From JBEKYD01 sp049509915 (GTDB taxonomy: Bacteria; Acidobacteriota; Terriglobia; Bryobacterales; Bryobacteraceae): a stretch of 40,179 bases of DNA. Positions 7,947 through 17,280 of the stretch are shown here, in pieces; within the stretch, counting starts at the first letter, position 1, and the number at the start of each line of letters is the position of its first letter. The stretch spans positions 1 to 40,179 of the forward strand of contig JBEKZL010000029.1 in the NCBI GenBank assembly GCA_049509915.1, in the 5' to 3' direction. Made by a program: the position numbers and the translations under genes. Below the pieces are notes generated by a model that was not told the origin of the DNA, did no database searches, and saw only the letters and a list, made by a program, of their open reading frames with translations.

Positions 7947-8107
7947 CGATTCGCCTTAGTTTACTAACAAGCGTTTGGCAAAACAAGGACTTACCTCGCC
8001 TAACTCTGTGCGCAAACGAACGCACAGCGATCGTCTCCAGGCCAGCCACACTTCCGACGTTATCGAATCGCCATTCCATTCTCAGGCGGCCGGATTATAT
8101 AGCTTAG

Positions 8108-8113
8108 TATAAT
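8108..8113 (+). promoter_or_regulatory. Candidate -10 box for the superoxide dismutase gene
   Basis: A perfect TATAAT lies 26 bp before the likely ATG (8139). A start site about 7 bp downstream would leave a leader of under 20 nt that contains the AGGAGGGG ribosome site. No convincing -35 is present at 17 bp spacing (GGCGGC), so activation by a regulator or an extended -10 is possible. Confidence 0.35.
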
Positions 8114-8138
8114 CGTCCAGCAGGAGGGGATGCCATCA

Positions 8139-8828
<690 letters not shown>

Positions 8829-8869
8829 GCGTTCCGGGGCGCTGCCGCAAGGAGCGGTGAAAGACCTGG

Positions 8870-9379
8870 TCAATCTCCCAGCAGCTTCTCGATGGCCCGG
8901 CTCAACTGGCTCGGTTTGGTCGAGGGAGCAAAGCGGTCCACCACCTTGCCGTCGCGAGCCACCAGGAACTTGGTGAAGTTCCACTTGATGTCGGAGCCCA
9001 GCCACCCGCCGCACTCGTTCTTGAGATACCGGTACAGCGGATGCGCGTCCCGGCCGTTGACCTCGATTTTGGAAAACATGGGGAAGGAGACGCCGAACTT
9101 GGTGGAGCAGAATTGCGCGATTTCGCCGTCGCTCCCCGGCTCCTGGCCGCCGAACTGGTTGGAGGGAAAGCCGAGGACCACCAACCCCCGCTCACCGTAC
9201 GTCTTGTGTAGCTCTTCCAACCCCCGGTATTGCGGCGTAAACCCGCACCGGCTGGCAACATTCACAATCAGCAGAACTTTGTCCCGATATTCAGCGAGGC
9301 TGGTTTCGCGTCCCTCGATGGTACGGACCGGTATTCCATAAATATCGTCCGCCCCAGTCCGTGCGCCGGCGTGTGGCAT
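8870..9379 (-). CDS. Glutathione peroxidase family thiol peroxidase
   Basis: The product is 169 residues. The start is ATG 9379, because GGGAGGTG lies about 6 bp before it; a further 19 upstream codons have no family match. Peroxidatic Cys45 sits in NVASRCGFTPQY in place of selenocysteine, Gln79 in FPSNQFGGQEPG, and Trp133-Asn134 in KWNFTKFLV, completing the catalytic set. Cys91 (QFCSTKFGVSFP) lies 46 residues after Cys45, the same spacing as the resolving cysteine of yeast Gpx3, so it probably works as a two-Cys enzyme reduced by thioredoxin. No signal peptide is seen, so it is cytoplasmic. It would remove hydrogen or lipid peroxides. The convergent sodA gene is 41 bp away. Confidence 0.95.
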   Translation of the reverse strand: MPHAGARTGADDIYGIPVRTIEGRETSLAEYRDKVLLIVNVASRCGFTPQYRGLEELHKTYGERGLVVLGFPSNQFGGQEPGSDGEIAQFCSTKFGVSFPMFSKIEVNGRDAHPLYRYLKNECGGWLGSDIKWNFTKFLVARDGKVVDRFAPSTKPSQLSRAIEKLLGD

Positions 9380-9545
9380 CGCTTGCACCTCCCGCTCCTT
9401 ATTATCTCCCGAGCCGCGACGCCCGGCCTGCATCAAGAAAACGGCACTTTCCGCCGATATGGAGTGGTATGAGCTTGCGATACCCCCATCGCACCGGTGG
9501 CTATCCCGGAGAGCGACACACCGACGCTGTTTCCGGAACTAGCGT

Positions 9546-10400
9546 ATGACGACCGCCGCCAGCGCCACCTGCGCGCGCCTGAAAGCCCAAGTGCGCCCTT
9601 TCCGCCCGGTTGCGGCGCAGTTATTGCGAATGGTCGGCGACTTGTCCATTCCGTTCCGCAAAATCGCCGCCCTGGTCCAGACCGATCCCGTGTTGTCCAT
9701 GGAATTGCTTAAGATCGCTAACTCTCCGTTGTTTCCAGGGCGCGTGGAAATCGTGAGCGTGTTGCAGGCGATCGCTTTCATAGGCTCGGACATGGTCAGC
9801 TCCCTGGTGGCGACCACCTGCCTCAAGTCCATGGTGGGCAGCCGTTCCAGCCCCTTTACCCTGGCTTGCTGGCGCCACAACCTGGCTACCGCCCTCATCT
9901 GCCAGCGGCTGTCGGACGCGGTGGGAGTTCCGGAGTCGAACGGCTACACCGCCGGCCTGGTTCACGATGTCGGACAACTTGCGCTGCTCACGGTGTATTC
10001 GACGTATGAACAAAGCCTGGCCGCCGCCGGAGAGCGCGAAATCCGCCTGATGGAGCTGGAGCGGGAGCTATTCGAGCTGGACCACGCAGAGGCCGGGAGC
10101 TGGCTGCTAAGAGAGTGGAACTTTCCGGTCGAACTGCAAAACGTCGCCGCCAGACACGAAAATCCCCCAGAGGCACGGGCCGAGGACGGGGCCCTCATCC
10201 GCCTGGTCCACGCCGGGTCCGCCATGGCCGACCTGATGGGCATGTCCCTGCTGACGTCGCCACTGTGCCAGGATCTCGCCCAAATCGCCGGCGTGCTTCC
10301 CGAGGCGAGTTGCGACCTTACCGCGCAGAGTTTTCGGGAGCTTGCCGATAGCGTGGCGATCAAAATCAACGGGGTCGAACAGTGCCTCGGCCTCGGATAA
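9546..10400 (+). CDS. HDOD domain protein
   Basis: The product is 284 residues. The HDOD fold covers about residues 15-215: PVAAQLLRMV, the phrase TDPVLSMELLKIANSPLF at 46-63, and AIAFIGSDMVSSLV. The HD dyad (His140-Asp141 in GLVHDVGQLALL) is kept, while many HDOD proteins lose it, and HAEAGSWLLREWNFP follows near 185. HDOD proteins act in signalling (cyclic-di-GMP, stress or motility control), usually by protein contacts; catalytic activity is unproven. No fused receiver or GGDEF domain is seen. It is a single gene 109 bp after the divergent peroxidase gene, with no clear ribosome site before ATG 9546. Confidence 0.9.
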   Translation: MTTAASATCARLKAQVRPFRPVAAQLLRMVGDLSIPFRKIAALVQTDPVLSMELLKIANSPLFPGRVEIVSVLQAIAFIGSDMVSSLVATTCLKSMVGSRSSPFTLACWRHNLATALICQRLSDAVGVPESNGYTAGLVHDVGQLALLTVYSTYEQSLAAAGEREIRLMELERELFELDHAEAGSWLLREWNFPVELQNVAARHENPPEARAEDGALIRLVHAGSAMADLMGMSLLTSPLCQDLAQIAGVLPEASCDLTAQSFRELADSVAIKINGVEQCLGLG

Positions 10401-10449
10401 ACCAGCTCGTTGCCTTGACCGCGCCGGGGTTTGCTGTTAGGGTCTAAAG

Positions 10450-10656
10450 ATGCCGCTATCGGCCCGCAACAAACTGCCGGGTGTAATTGAAGAAGTCCAA
10501 CTTGGCGCCATCATGGCCAGGGTACTCGTCAGGGTGGGAGACAACATCGTCGAAAGCGTGATCACCCGGGCCAGCGCCGAAGAGCTGAAGCTTGCCAAGG
10601 GCGATTCGGTCCGCGTGGTGATTAAGTCCACCGAGGCAATGATCGAGAAGGCCTAA
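10450..10656 (+). CDS. Mop/TOBE molybdate-binding domain protein
   Basis: The product is 68 residues forming one Mop (TOBE) unit: SARNKLPGVIEEVQLGAIMA, then VRVGDNIVESVITRASAEEL and GDSVRVVIKSTEAMIEKA. Stand-alone Mop proteins (molbindins) form hexamers that store molybdate or tungstate, and the same fold ends ModC and ModE. The start MPLSARN fits the usual SARN beginning of the family. It lies 49 bp after the HDOD gene and may share its transcript. The xdhC and mocA-like genes at 23.7-25.1 kb show that molybdenum enzymes are used by this organism. Confidence 0.9.
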   Translation: MPLSARNKLPGVIEEVQLGAIMARVLVRVGDNIVESVITRASAEELKLAKGDSVRVVIKSTEAMIEKA

Positions 10657-10741
10657 CCGACGGCTCGGAGGAACGCCGAACTGTCCGGACCGCGTGATTT
10701 CCGCGAACCGGGCGCCCACGGAGTGCGTATGTTAATTTGAA

Positions 10742-11302
10742 ATGCTACGCGACGCATTCACGGGTTTGTGGGGGTTGTATGCGGTGGTATGGACCGTGGC
10801 CGCCTTTGGTTCCAAGCGCGCCGTCCGGCGGCAATCGGCAAAAAGCACAATTCTCCACAGCCTTCTCGTCACACTCGGCTTTCTGCTGATCTTCCAGCCC
10901 TGGCGCCTGGGCCGGTTGAACGTCCGCTTCGTTCCGGACACGCCAAGCACCGCCATTTGCGGCCTCGCCATCGCCGTGGCCGGCATAGGCCTGGCATTTT
11001 GGGCTCGTTTTACCCTCGGCGGCAACTGGAGCAGTACGGTTACCATCAAGGAAGATCACCGGCTGATCCGGAGCGGCCCCTATCGGATGGTGCGCCACCC
11101 GATTTATTCCGGCATTCTTCTGGCGGCTCTGGGCACCGCCATCGGCTATGGAACGGTGCCCTGCCTGATTGGTCTCGCCATTGCCTCATTCCACTTCTGC
11201 ACCAAGTGGAGGCTGGAAGAACGGTTCATGGAGCGGCAGTTCGGGGCGCAATACATTGAGTACCGGCGCGAAGTCAAAGCCCTCATCCCGGGCCTGCTCT
11301 GA
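10742..11302 (+). CDS. Isoprenylcysteine carboxyl methyltransferase (ICMT) family membrane protein
   Basis: The product is 186 residues with about four or five hydrophobic spans (near 5-22, 38-55, 70-92, 120-150). The family signature is in the second half: FTLGGNWSSTVTIKEDHRLI, then SGPYRMVRHPIYSGILL (about 111-127), where the RHP segment binds S-adenosylmethionine, and a C-terminal RLEERFMERQFGAQYIEYRR. The bacterial members of this family methylate unknown small or lipid substrates; a protein prenylcysteine substrate is unlikely in bacteria. Its stop is 3 bp from the stop of the convergent gmhA-like gene. It is 85 bp after the Mop gene, with no notable site in that gap. Confidence 0.85.
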   Translation: MLRDAFTGLWGLYAVVWTVAAFGSKRAVRRQSAKSTILHSLLVTLGFLLIFQPWRLGRLNVRFVPDTPSTAICGLAIAVAGIGLAFWARFTLGGNWSSTVTIKEDHRLIRSGPYRMVRHPIYSGILLAALGTAIGYGTVPCLIGLAIASFHFCTKWRLEERFMERQFGAQYIEYRREVKALIPGLL

Positions 11303-11305
11303 ATT

Positions 11306-11881
11306 TCACGCGGCGCCTTCGGCGGCAATGGCTGCTTCGATTCGGTCCATCAGGCAGTGAACCAGAAACTGATGGCCCTCCTGAGCCCGCGCCGTCTTCG
11401 CATGCCGAACCACCAAAGCACAGCCGGCCAGTTCCCTGGCGCGCCCTCCGTCGCTGCCGAGCAAGGCAATCGACCGCATTCCCAGGTTCCCGGCCGCTTC
11501 CAGTGCGGCCAGAACGTTGGGCGAGTTGCCGCTGGTGCTAAAAGCGACCAGAAGATCGCCCGGCAACCCAAGCGCGGCGATCTGCCGGGCGAAAACCCGT
11601 TGGTAGTCGAAATCGTTGCCGATGCAGGTCAGGACCGAAGCGTCGGCCGCCAGGGCGATAGCCGGGAGCGCGCGCCGGTTGACGGTATACCGCCCCACCA
11701 GTTCCCCCGCCAGGTGCTGGGCTTCCGCCGCGCTCCCTCCGTTACCGCAAAGCAGCAGCTTGTGCCCGGTCGCGAGCGTCTCCACGCACCACGCCGCGGC
11801 CACATCCACCGCCGGTTCCAGCTCTCTCAACGATTCCAGCACTTGGAGTGCCTCGTCTATGGTCTGCCCGTACGTGCTCAT
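11306..11881 (-). CDS. gmhA: SIS-domain sugar-phosphate isomerase, GmhA-like
   Basis: The product is 191 residues, a single SIS domain. LLLCGNGGSAAEAQHLAGEL (43-62) is the phosphosugar-binding P-loop plus the zinc-site His found in phosphoheptose isomerase, GRYTVNRRALPAIAL follows, then AFSTSGNSPNV near 113-123, and AQEGHQFLVHCLMD near 166-179 matches the GmhA end segment with its second His. GmhA turns sedoheptulose-7-phosphate into D-glycero-D-manno-heptose-7-phosphate for the lipopolysaccharide core. DiaA is a related non-enzymatic protein and cannot be fully ruled out. It is cytoplasmic and 42 bp downstream of the GH38 gene on the same strand. Confidence 0.85.
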   Translation of the reverse strand: MSTYGQTIDEALQVLESLRELEPAVDVAAAWCVETLATGHKLLLCGNGGSAAEAQHLAGELVGRYTVNRRALPAIALAADASVLTCIGNDFDYQRVFARQIAALGLPGDLLVAFSTSGNSPNVLAALEAAGNLGMRSIALLGSDGGRARELAGCALVVRHAKTARAQEGHQFLVHCLMDRIEAAIAAEGAA

Positions 11882-11923
11882 GTTATTCAGTGTGAGCCGT
11901 GAAAAAACAAAATTCGAGGCGTC

Positions 11924-14428
11924 CTATTCTTCCAGTACGTTGACCTCTCGAAATGTCCCGCTGTGCGGGTCGAACCAAAGCGTCTTGATTTCGTAAGGCC
12001 GGAAAGTGCCCGACCACGATTTTCCCAAAAACCTCAAATCGATCCGTGCGGGCGTGCTCTGGCCGGAGCTTTCATAAGCTCTCAAAACCAGGCCGTCGCC
12101 GGCCTCCGCCCGTTTGATGGCTGTCACGATCACATTGCGCGGGCTTGCGGCCAGAAAGGAATCCGACGTGGCGCGCGACCCGGCGTGTATGCCCTGGTAG
12201 ATGACCGGCTGCGGCGTGGTGAACTCTTCGGCGACGCGCTCGACGCCGGCGTCCCGCCAGCTTCCCCGATGGGGCGCCAGCAGCATGCGAAACGTCTGCG
12301 CGCCTTGGTCCTGCCATTGGATCGGCTGGCTCAAATCCAGTTGGCGCGGAAAGTGATGCGCATACGGAGCGCCGCGCACCACCGAAAGCCGCAGGTCGCT
12401 GCCACTCACGCTGTACCCGTACTTGGCGTCGTTCACCAGCGCCAGACCGTAGACGCCGCCGGCGCGAGTCCCGCTGACGTCGAGCCAGCGCTGCCCCGGC
12501 TCCTCGTCCCCGTTCGGCTCGCGCACGATGTTCCCGTAGGCGATCTCATAGGTGGCGCGAGGCGCGGCGACGGCCACGGGGAAGCTGAATTTCAGCATCT
12601 TGCGCTGCTCGTGCCAGTCGAGCCAAACCCGCGCTTCCAGCAGCGGACTGCCGGCGTAGAGAATCCACTCGATGGCCAGCGTCGAGTGGCCATACCTGGT
12701 TTCGACGCGCATCCGCGCGCGCAGCGGCCCTTTTTCGATCATGGTGACAGCCGCATCGGCGAATGCGCCAACCTGCTTGTCGTAAGCCTTTACGTCGTGG
12801 CTCCAGGTGTCGCTGGCGTCGTCAAGAACCATCGCGGCCGCCCCGCCAGCTTCGAAAACCTCCGCCCCGGCCGTTTTATCCAGGATCCCAATGCGCCCGT
12901 CGGGCGAAGCTGTTACGCGGAGATATTGGTTCTCGATCGAACTCGCTTCCGTGCGCAAGTCCGGCGCAGTGGCCGGCTCACCGGCATCCTTGCGGATGCG
13001 AATCTGGCGATAGCCGAACGGCGGCAAGTTGGTTCGAAAGACCAGGCGCTTACGGTCGCCGGTCACCGTCGAGCCGGCGATCCACTGGTGCGGCAGCGCA
13101 TGCCCGCCGTCGTCTTCCACCCGCGCCTCCCGGGGCGCCCAGCTCAAATCGTATTCCAGGTTGGAAGTTGCTTCCCACGGGTGCAGGTTGAATGCCAGCA
13201 GATATTGAGAATCGGGGTCCGTCGCCGGCACGCTCCATTCCAGCTTCTGCAGCGCCAGATCGAGAGCCCTTTCCGCCACTGCCCGCGCGTAGCCGTAACC
13301 GGCCGGCGCCGTGGTTTGGTAATGTTCCGGCAGCGCCGTGCCCGCCATGCTGTCGTGAAACTGCAAAAACAGAATTTTCTTCCACGCCGCGGTGAACTCG
13401 TCCTTTGGATATTGGGCGCCCCAGGCCAGCGCGCCGATGGCCGCCAGCTTCTCGGCCGAAAGCATGGCGATTTCGGTACTTCGGTTGGCCTTCTTCATCG
13501 CCGATTCGGCCGTATAGCAGCCCACCGAATGATGCTGCAAATCCCCCGTCACCACCGGCACGTTTTCGAGCGGCCCTTGCCGCACTTCGGCGAAATACTT
13601 CTCCGGCGTGCTGTAGACAATCTGGGGCGCGCCCGGCTGCTTCTGAATCTCCGCGATTGAGGCCAGGTTGACTTTGGTGGCCCCGCCGCCATGATCTCCC
13701 GCTCCGTAGAAAGCCATCAAGGCTTTCTCCGGCGGCTTCAGGTCGCGCAGAACCTGCTCCAGGCGTCCTCGCACCGGGTCGGTATCGTTGTAGCTGATCG
13801 GAATGCGATAGGCCATCACGCGCGTGCCGTCCGGCGCTTCCCACCAGAACAGGTTTGCCGGCAGCGTCTTCTCCCGCGGCATCGGGCGCATGAAAACGTA
13901 CTCGTTCATTCCCTGCAATTTCAGAATCTGCGGCAGCGTTCCAGGATGTCCGAAGGAATCGGGATTGTAGGCCACCTTGGCCGCGCGGCCGAGCAGCCGG
14001 CGCAAAGTGAGCTGGCCGTAGAGCCCCTGCCGCACCAGCGATTCCCCGCCCGGTATGTTCACGTCCGGCTCGACCCACCATCCGCCCACCAGGCCCCATC
14101 GGCCCTGCTCCACGCGCTGCCGAATCTCCCGCAACATGTCCGGATCGTTTTCCGCCACCCATTCGTAGAACTGCGCCGAGCTGGCGGTGAAGGCGAAGTC
14201 CGGATTCTCTTTCATCCGGTCCAGCGCGGACCGGAAGGTGCTGTGCACTACCGCCAGTCCTTCACGCCACGGCCACAGCCAGACCGGATCGATGTGGGCC
14301 TGGCCGATCATGTGAAACCGGTAGCCGCCCGCATCCGCCGGCCACGGAGCGGAATTCTGGGCCGCAAGCCAGGGTTCCAGTGCAATCATCGCCAACGGCG
14401 CCAATATGAAATTCGACGGTTTCATCAA
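11924..14428 (-). CDS. Secreted glycoside hydrolase family 38 alpha-mannosidase-like protein
   Basis: The product is 834 residues. A signal peptide (hydrophobic stretch ILAPLAMIALEPWLAA, cut near residue 24) leads into a full GH38 protein. Zinc ligands are visible as His45 and Asp47 (GQAHIDPVWLW), Asp157 in YNPDSFGHPGTLPQIL, which is also the expected nucleophile, and His358 in LQFHDSMAGTAL. GAGDHGGG near 242-249 is a further family landmark. The second half is the beta-sandwich region of GH38, ending with RPYEIKTLWF. It should remove alpha-mannose units in the periplasm or outside. Codons ATG ATG at 14428/14425 both could start. It is divergent from the mutarotase-like gene at 14547. Confidence 0.93.
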   Translation of the reverse strand: MMKPSNFILAPLAMIALEPWLAAQNSAPWPADAGGYRFHMIGQAHIDPVWLWPWREGLAVVHSTFRSALDRMKENPDFAFTASSAQFYEWVAENDPDMLREIRQRVEQGRWGLVGGWWVEPDVNIPGGESLVRQGLYGQLTLRRLLGRAAKVAYNPDSFGHPGTLPQILKLQGMNEYVFMRPMPREKTLPANLFWWEAPDGTRVMAYRIPISYNDTDPVRGRLEQVLRDLKPPEKALMAFYGAGDHGGGATKVNLASIAEIQKQPGAPQIVYSTPEKYFAEVRQGPLENVPVVTGDLQHHSVGCYTAESAMKKANRSTEIAMLSAEKLAAIGALAWGAQYPKDEFTAAWKKILFLQFHDSMAGTALPEHYQTTAPAGYGYARAVAERALDLALQKLEWSVPATDPDSQYLLAFNLHPWEATSNLEYDLSWAPREARVEDDGGHALPHQWIAGSTVTGDRKRLVFRTNLPPFGYRQIRIRKDAGEPATAPDLRTEASSIENQYLRVTASPDGRIGILDKTAGAEVFEAGGAAAMVLDDASDTWSHDVKAYDKQVGAFADAAVTMIEKGPLRARMRVETRYGHSTLAIEWILYAGSPLLEARVWLDWHEQRKMLKFSFPVAVAAPRATYEIAYGNIVREPNGDEEPGQRWLDVSGTRAGGVYGLALVNDAKYGYSVSGSDLRLSVVRGAPYAHHFPRQLDLSQPIQWQDQGAQTFRMLLAPHRGSWRDAGVERVAEEFTTPQPVIYQGIHAGSRATSDSFLAASPRNVIVTAIKRAEAGDGLVLRAYESSGQSTPARIDLRFLGKSWSGTFRPYEIKTLWFDPHSGTFREVNVLEE

Positions 14429-14546
14429 ATTGCAGTATACTCGCCTGCCGCGCTAAACAGGTCCGATAAATGGAATTCACGCCAGCCTCCGCGAAGCCTT
14501 GCGCCGCAACCTGCCATTGGGTACATTGAAGCCTGCGCAATCGCCT

Positions 14547-15521
14547 ATGAAGATCCTAGCGTTTCTACTCGTGTTTTCCGGCGTGGTTCAGTGTGCCGTC
14601 AAGGTTGAGAAAATCGCTTACAAAGGCTGGCCCAACTGTTACCGGGTGAGCAATGGAGAAGTGGAACTGGTAGTCACCGCGGACGTCGGACCGCGCGTGA
14701 TCCGCTACGGCTTCGTCGGCGGCCAAAATCTCTTTAAGGAGTTTACCGAGCAGCTCGGCAAGACCGGCGAAGCCGAATTCCAGCTGCGCGGCGGCGCCCG
14801 CGTCTGGAAGGCGCCCGAGGACCCTATCGCCACCTGGGCTCCCGATAACCAGCCCGTGGAAATTCAAGTTACCCCCGACGGCCTCACGGCGCGCGAGCCC
14901 ATCGAGCCGCTCACCCGGCTGCAAAAAGAAATCTCGATTCACCTGGCACCCGCGGGCACCGAGGTCACCCTGGTCCATCGCATCGCCAATCACTCGCTGT
15001 TCCCGCTGGAGTTTTCGGTGTGGGCAATGAGCATGATGGCCCAGGGCGGGGAAGTGATCACCGGCTTTCCTCCCCGCGGCACCCATCCCAAGGACCTGGC
15101 GGCTACCAACCCGCTGGTGATGTGGGCTTACTCCGACCTCTCCGACCCGCGCTGGAAGTTCACCCGGAAATACATGATGCTGCGCCAGGGAGATCCCAAT
15201 AATGCGGGCCCGCAGAAGCTTGGCATGTTCAATCCCAACACCTGGGCGGTCTACGTGCTGAACGGCGAAGCCTTCGTCAAACAGGCCCAGGCCGACCCGG
15301 CCAAGACCTATCCGGATTTCGGCTGCGCTTTCGAAACCTTCACCAGCAACGAATTTCTGGAGATCGAAACCCTGGGCCCGCTAACGAAAGCGCAACCCGG
15401 CCAAACCCTGGAACACGTCGAGCACTGGAGCCTCGGCCGCAATATTCGGCTTTCCGAATTCAGCGACGCCGAGCTCGATCGGGTTATCCTGCCGCTGGTG
15501 CAGAAGCTTCCGTTTCGGTAG
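14547..15521 (+). CDS. Secreted mutarotase-like beta-sandwich protein (DUF4380-like)
   Basis: The product is 324 residues from ATG 14547. This start puts the signal peptide (KILAFLLVFSGVVQCAV) at the N-terminus; the 16 codons before it are unlike a leader. The early segment GEVELVVTADVGPRVIRYGF and the layout of short beta strands recall aldose-1-epimerase-like folds, and from memory DUF4380 proteins in particular. Conserved-looking parts include WAPDNQPVEIQV and FEVFSVWAMSMMA-type strands near residue 150. An active-site pair cannot be assigned. Divergent placement with the secreted mannosidase, 118 bp apart, suggests a shared role in handling sugars outside the cytoplasm. Confidence 0.75.
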   Translation: MKILAFLLVFSGVVQCAVKVEKIAYKGWPNCYRVSNGEVELVVTADVGPRVIRYGFVGGQNLFKEFTEQLGKTGEAEFQLRGGARVWKAPEDPIATWAPDNQPVEIQVTPDGLTAREPIEPLTRLQKEISIHLAPAGTEVTLVHRIANHSLFPLEFSVWAMSMMAQGGEVITGFPPRGTHPKDLAATNPLVMWAYSDLSDPRWKFTRKYMMLRQGDPNNAGPQKLGMFNPNTWAVYVLNGEAFVKQAQADPAKTYPDFGCAFETFTSNEFLEIETLGPLTKAQPGQTLEHVEHWSLGRNIRLSEFSDAELDRVILPLVQKLPFR

Positions 15522-15546
15522 GCAAGCCGCTTGTGAAGTTCGACAG

Positions 15547-15611
15547 ACCGCTCCCCGGCGGTCGCGGCTCGGTTTCGCGCGTTTCCGAGCCGCGACCGCG
15601 AGGGAGCGGTT
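15547..15611. repeat. Dispersed palindromic repeat, copy B
   Basis: The arms of 26 bp (from ACCGCTCCCCGG to TCGG, and CCGAGCC to GAGCGGT) pair at 24 positions around the loop TTTCGCGCGTTT. It lies 25 bp after the stop of the mutarotase-like gene and 35 bp from the stop of the convergent terC-like gene, filling the space between converging transcripts. Over 39 central bases it differs from copy C at one position. A two-way terminator or transcript-end barrier is possible, although no T-tracts flank it. Confidence 0.85.
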
Positions 15612-15646
15612 GCACGATTCGGGACCCTAATTGCGTAACCGGGTGC

Positions 15647-16318
15647 TTAGCGAGCGCTGCTGGCCCGCCGCCGCAGCGTCAGACCGGCTCCCAGCAGGAT
15701 GACGATGAGGGCCGCGTCCACCGCGTATCGCATGGTTTCGCTCGGGTGCAAGGCGCGGACTGAAAACGGGTCTTCCAATATCATGTCGCCGCTCACTTTG
15801 CACAGGATCGCCACGCCCAGGTACACCGTCACCGGGTAGCGGTTGAGCAGGACGGCAAGCAGGTTGCTCGACATCACCACGAACGGGATGCTGACCGCCA
15901 GGCCGAAAGCGATCAGCCAGATATTACCGTGGGAGGCTCCGGCGATGGCCAGCACGTTATCGGTGGACATGGTGAGATCGGCGAAAATCACGTACCAGAT
16001 GGCCTGCGCCAACCGGCCGGCAGCGGGCGCAGCTTCCGGCGGGTCGTTGGCGTCGCGCATCACTTTCCATGCGATCCACAAAATCAACAAGCCGCCGGCC
16101 AGCTTCAGAAATCGCAGGTAGAGTAACTGCGCCGCGGCAAACGTCAGGCCCACGCGCAGAACGACCGCGCCGGCGGCGCCCAGCGACGAAGCGATGTGCC
16201 GTTCGCGCGTGGGCAACGCGCGCACGGCCATGGCGATGACCAGGGCATTGTCGCCGGCCAGCAGCAGGTCGATCAGAATCAGAGAGAAGCCTTGTAGCAG
16301 GAACTGGGGCAGGCTCAT
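15647..16318 (-). CDS. TerC-family integral membrane protein
   Basis: The product is 223 residues, mostly membrane, with seven likely spans. The family's paired acidic motifs are present: DLLLAGDNALVIAMAVRALP in span 1 and FADLTMSTDNVLAIAGASHG in the middle, both with Asp-Asn pairs thought to contact metal. The YjbE/YkoY-like TerC proteins are linked to manganese export and metal loading of secreted enzymes; the substrate here is inferred only. The start at 16318 overlaps the ribF stop as ATGA, so translation is coupled. The open frame extends far upstream only because it runs antisense-free through ribF. An exported Mn-type SOD is encoded 7 kb away, an attractive but unproven client. Confidence 0.9.
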   Translation of the reverse strand: MSLPQFLLQGFSLILIDLLLAGDNALVIAMAVRALPTRERHIASSLGAAGAVVLRVGLTFAAAQLLYLRFLKLAGGLLILWIAWKVMRDANDPPEAAPAAGRLAQAIWYVIFADLTMSTDNVLAIAGASHGNIWLIAFGLAVSIPFVVMSSNLLAVLLNRYPVTVYLGVAILCKVSGDMILEDPFSVRALHPSETMRYAVDAALIVILLGAGLTLRRRASSAR

Positions 16319-17277
16319 GCGCGGATCGGCCTTATCCACTTTTTCAGCCGGCGGAAAAAGCGCGCGGCGATGGCGGCATCCTGCCCGATGCGCGCTTTCA
16401 GTTCCTCGGGCGAGGGGAAGCGCCGTTCTTCGCGCACGCGCTTCAGGAACTCGACGGCAATGCGCCTGGGCGGGTCGCCCAAGAAATCGTCCAACAGGTA
16501 AGTCTCGATGCTGAGCTCGCCGCTCTCGCCAAACGTGGGACGGTAGCCGACGTTGGTGAGGGAGTTCCAGCGGCGCGCGCCGTCCAGATCGCGCGTGCGC
16601 GTCAGGTATACGCCGCTGGCGGGAATCAAGGCCGCCGGAGTGGCCAGGTTCAGGGTGGGCACGGTTTGGCGGGAACCCACGCCGCGCCCGCTCACCACTT
16701 CGCCTTCCAGCGCGTAGGGGCGCTTGAGGTAACGCGCGGCTGCGGCGACGTTTCCCCGGCGAATCAAATCGCGAATGGCACTCGAGGATACCAGATGGCC
16801 GCGGCAGGTGACCGCGTCCACGATCTCCACCGTGAAGCCCAGCGTCTCGCCCAGCGCGCGCAGTACCGCCGTGTTGCCCGATTGGTTGCGGCCGAAGCAA
16901 AAATTTTCACCCACCAATACGGCGCGGGTGCCCAGCCGCTCCACCAGCAATTGACGAACGAACTCGTGCGGCGAAAGTCCGGCCACGGAGCGATCGAACG
17001 GCAGGATGAGCGCCTGTTCGATGCCCTCCCCGGCCATCAGGGCCACGCGTTCGCTGGGCGAAGTCAGCAGCTGCGGCGCGCGCTGCGGCGCGACTACCGA
17101 GGTGGGGTGCGGATCGAAAGTGAGCACGGAAGGGCGCCAACCGTTGGCCGCGGCCAATTCCCGCACCCGCTTCAGAATCCGGCGATGCCCCAGGTGGACG
17201 CCGTCGAAATTGCCGATGGTGATAGCGCTGGGACCGAAATCCGCGGGAACTTCCGCCAGGCTGCGAAAAATCCGCAT
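16315..17277 (-). CDS. ribF: Bifunctional riboflavin kinase / FAD synthetase
   Basis: The product is 320 residues, the usual RibF size. It phosphorylates riboflavin to FMN and adenylates FMN to FAD in the cytoplasm. The FAD synthetase half has ITIGNFDGVHLGHRRIL (20-36) with the nucleotidyltransferase HxGH-like motif, TFDPHPTSV, VLVGENFCFGRNQSGN near 120-135 and VSSSAIRDLIRRGNV. The kinase half has GEVVSGRGVGSRQTVPTLNL (192-211) and GVYLTR, NVGYRPTFGE and IETYLLD. It lies 3 bp after the MBL hydrolase gene and overlaps terC, inside a four-gene operon. Confidence 0.97.
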   Translation of the reverse strand: MRIFRSLAEVPADFGPSAITIGNFDGVHLGHRRILKRVRELAAANGWRPSVLTFDPHPTSVVAPQRAPQLLTSPSERVALMAGEGIEQALILPFDRSVAGLSPHEFVRQLLVERLGTRAVLVGENFCFGRNQSGNTAVLRALGETLGFTVEIVDAVTCRGHLVSSSAIRDLIRRGNVAAAARYLKRPYALEGEVVSGRGVGSRQTVPTLNLATPAALIPASGVYLTRTRDLDGARRWNSLTNVGYRPTFGESGELSIETYLLDDFLGDPPRRIAVEFLKRVREERRFPSPEELKARIGQDAAIAARFFRRLKKWIRPIRA

Positions 17278-17280
17278 GGA

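Noticed and set aside
11963..13660. 565-codon plus-strand open frame
   Set aside because: It is antisense to the GH38 gene, which carries a signal peptide and all catalytic residues.
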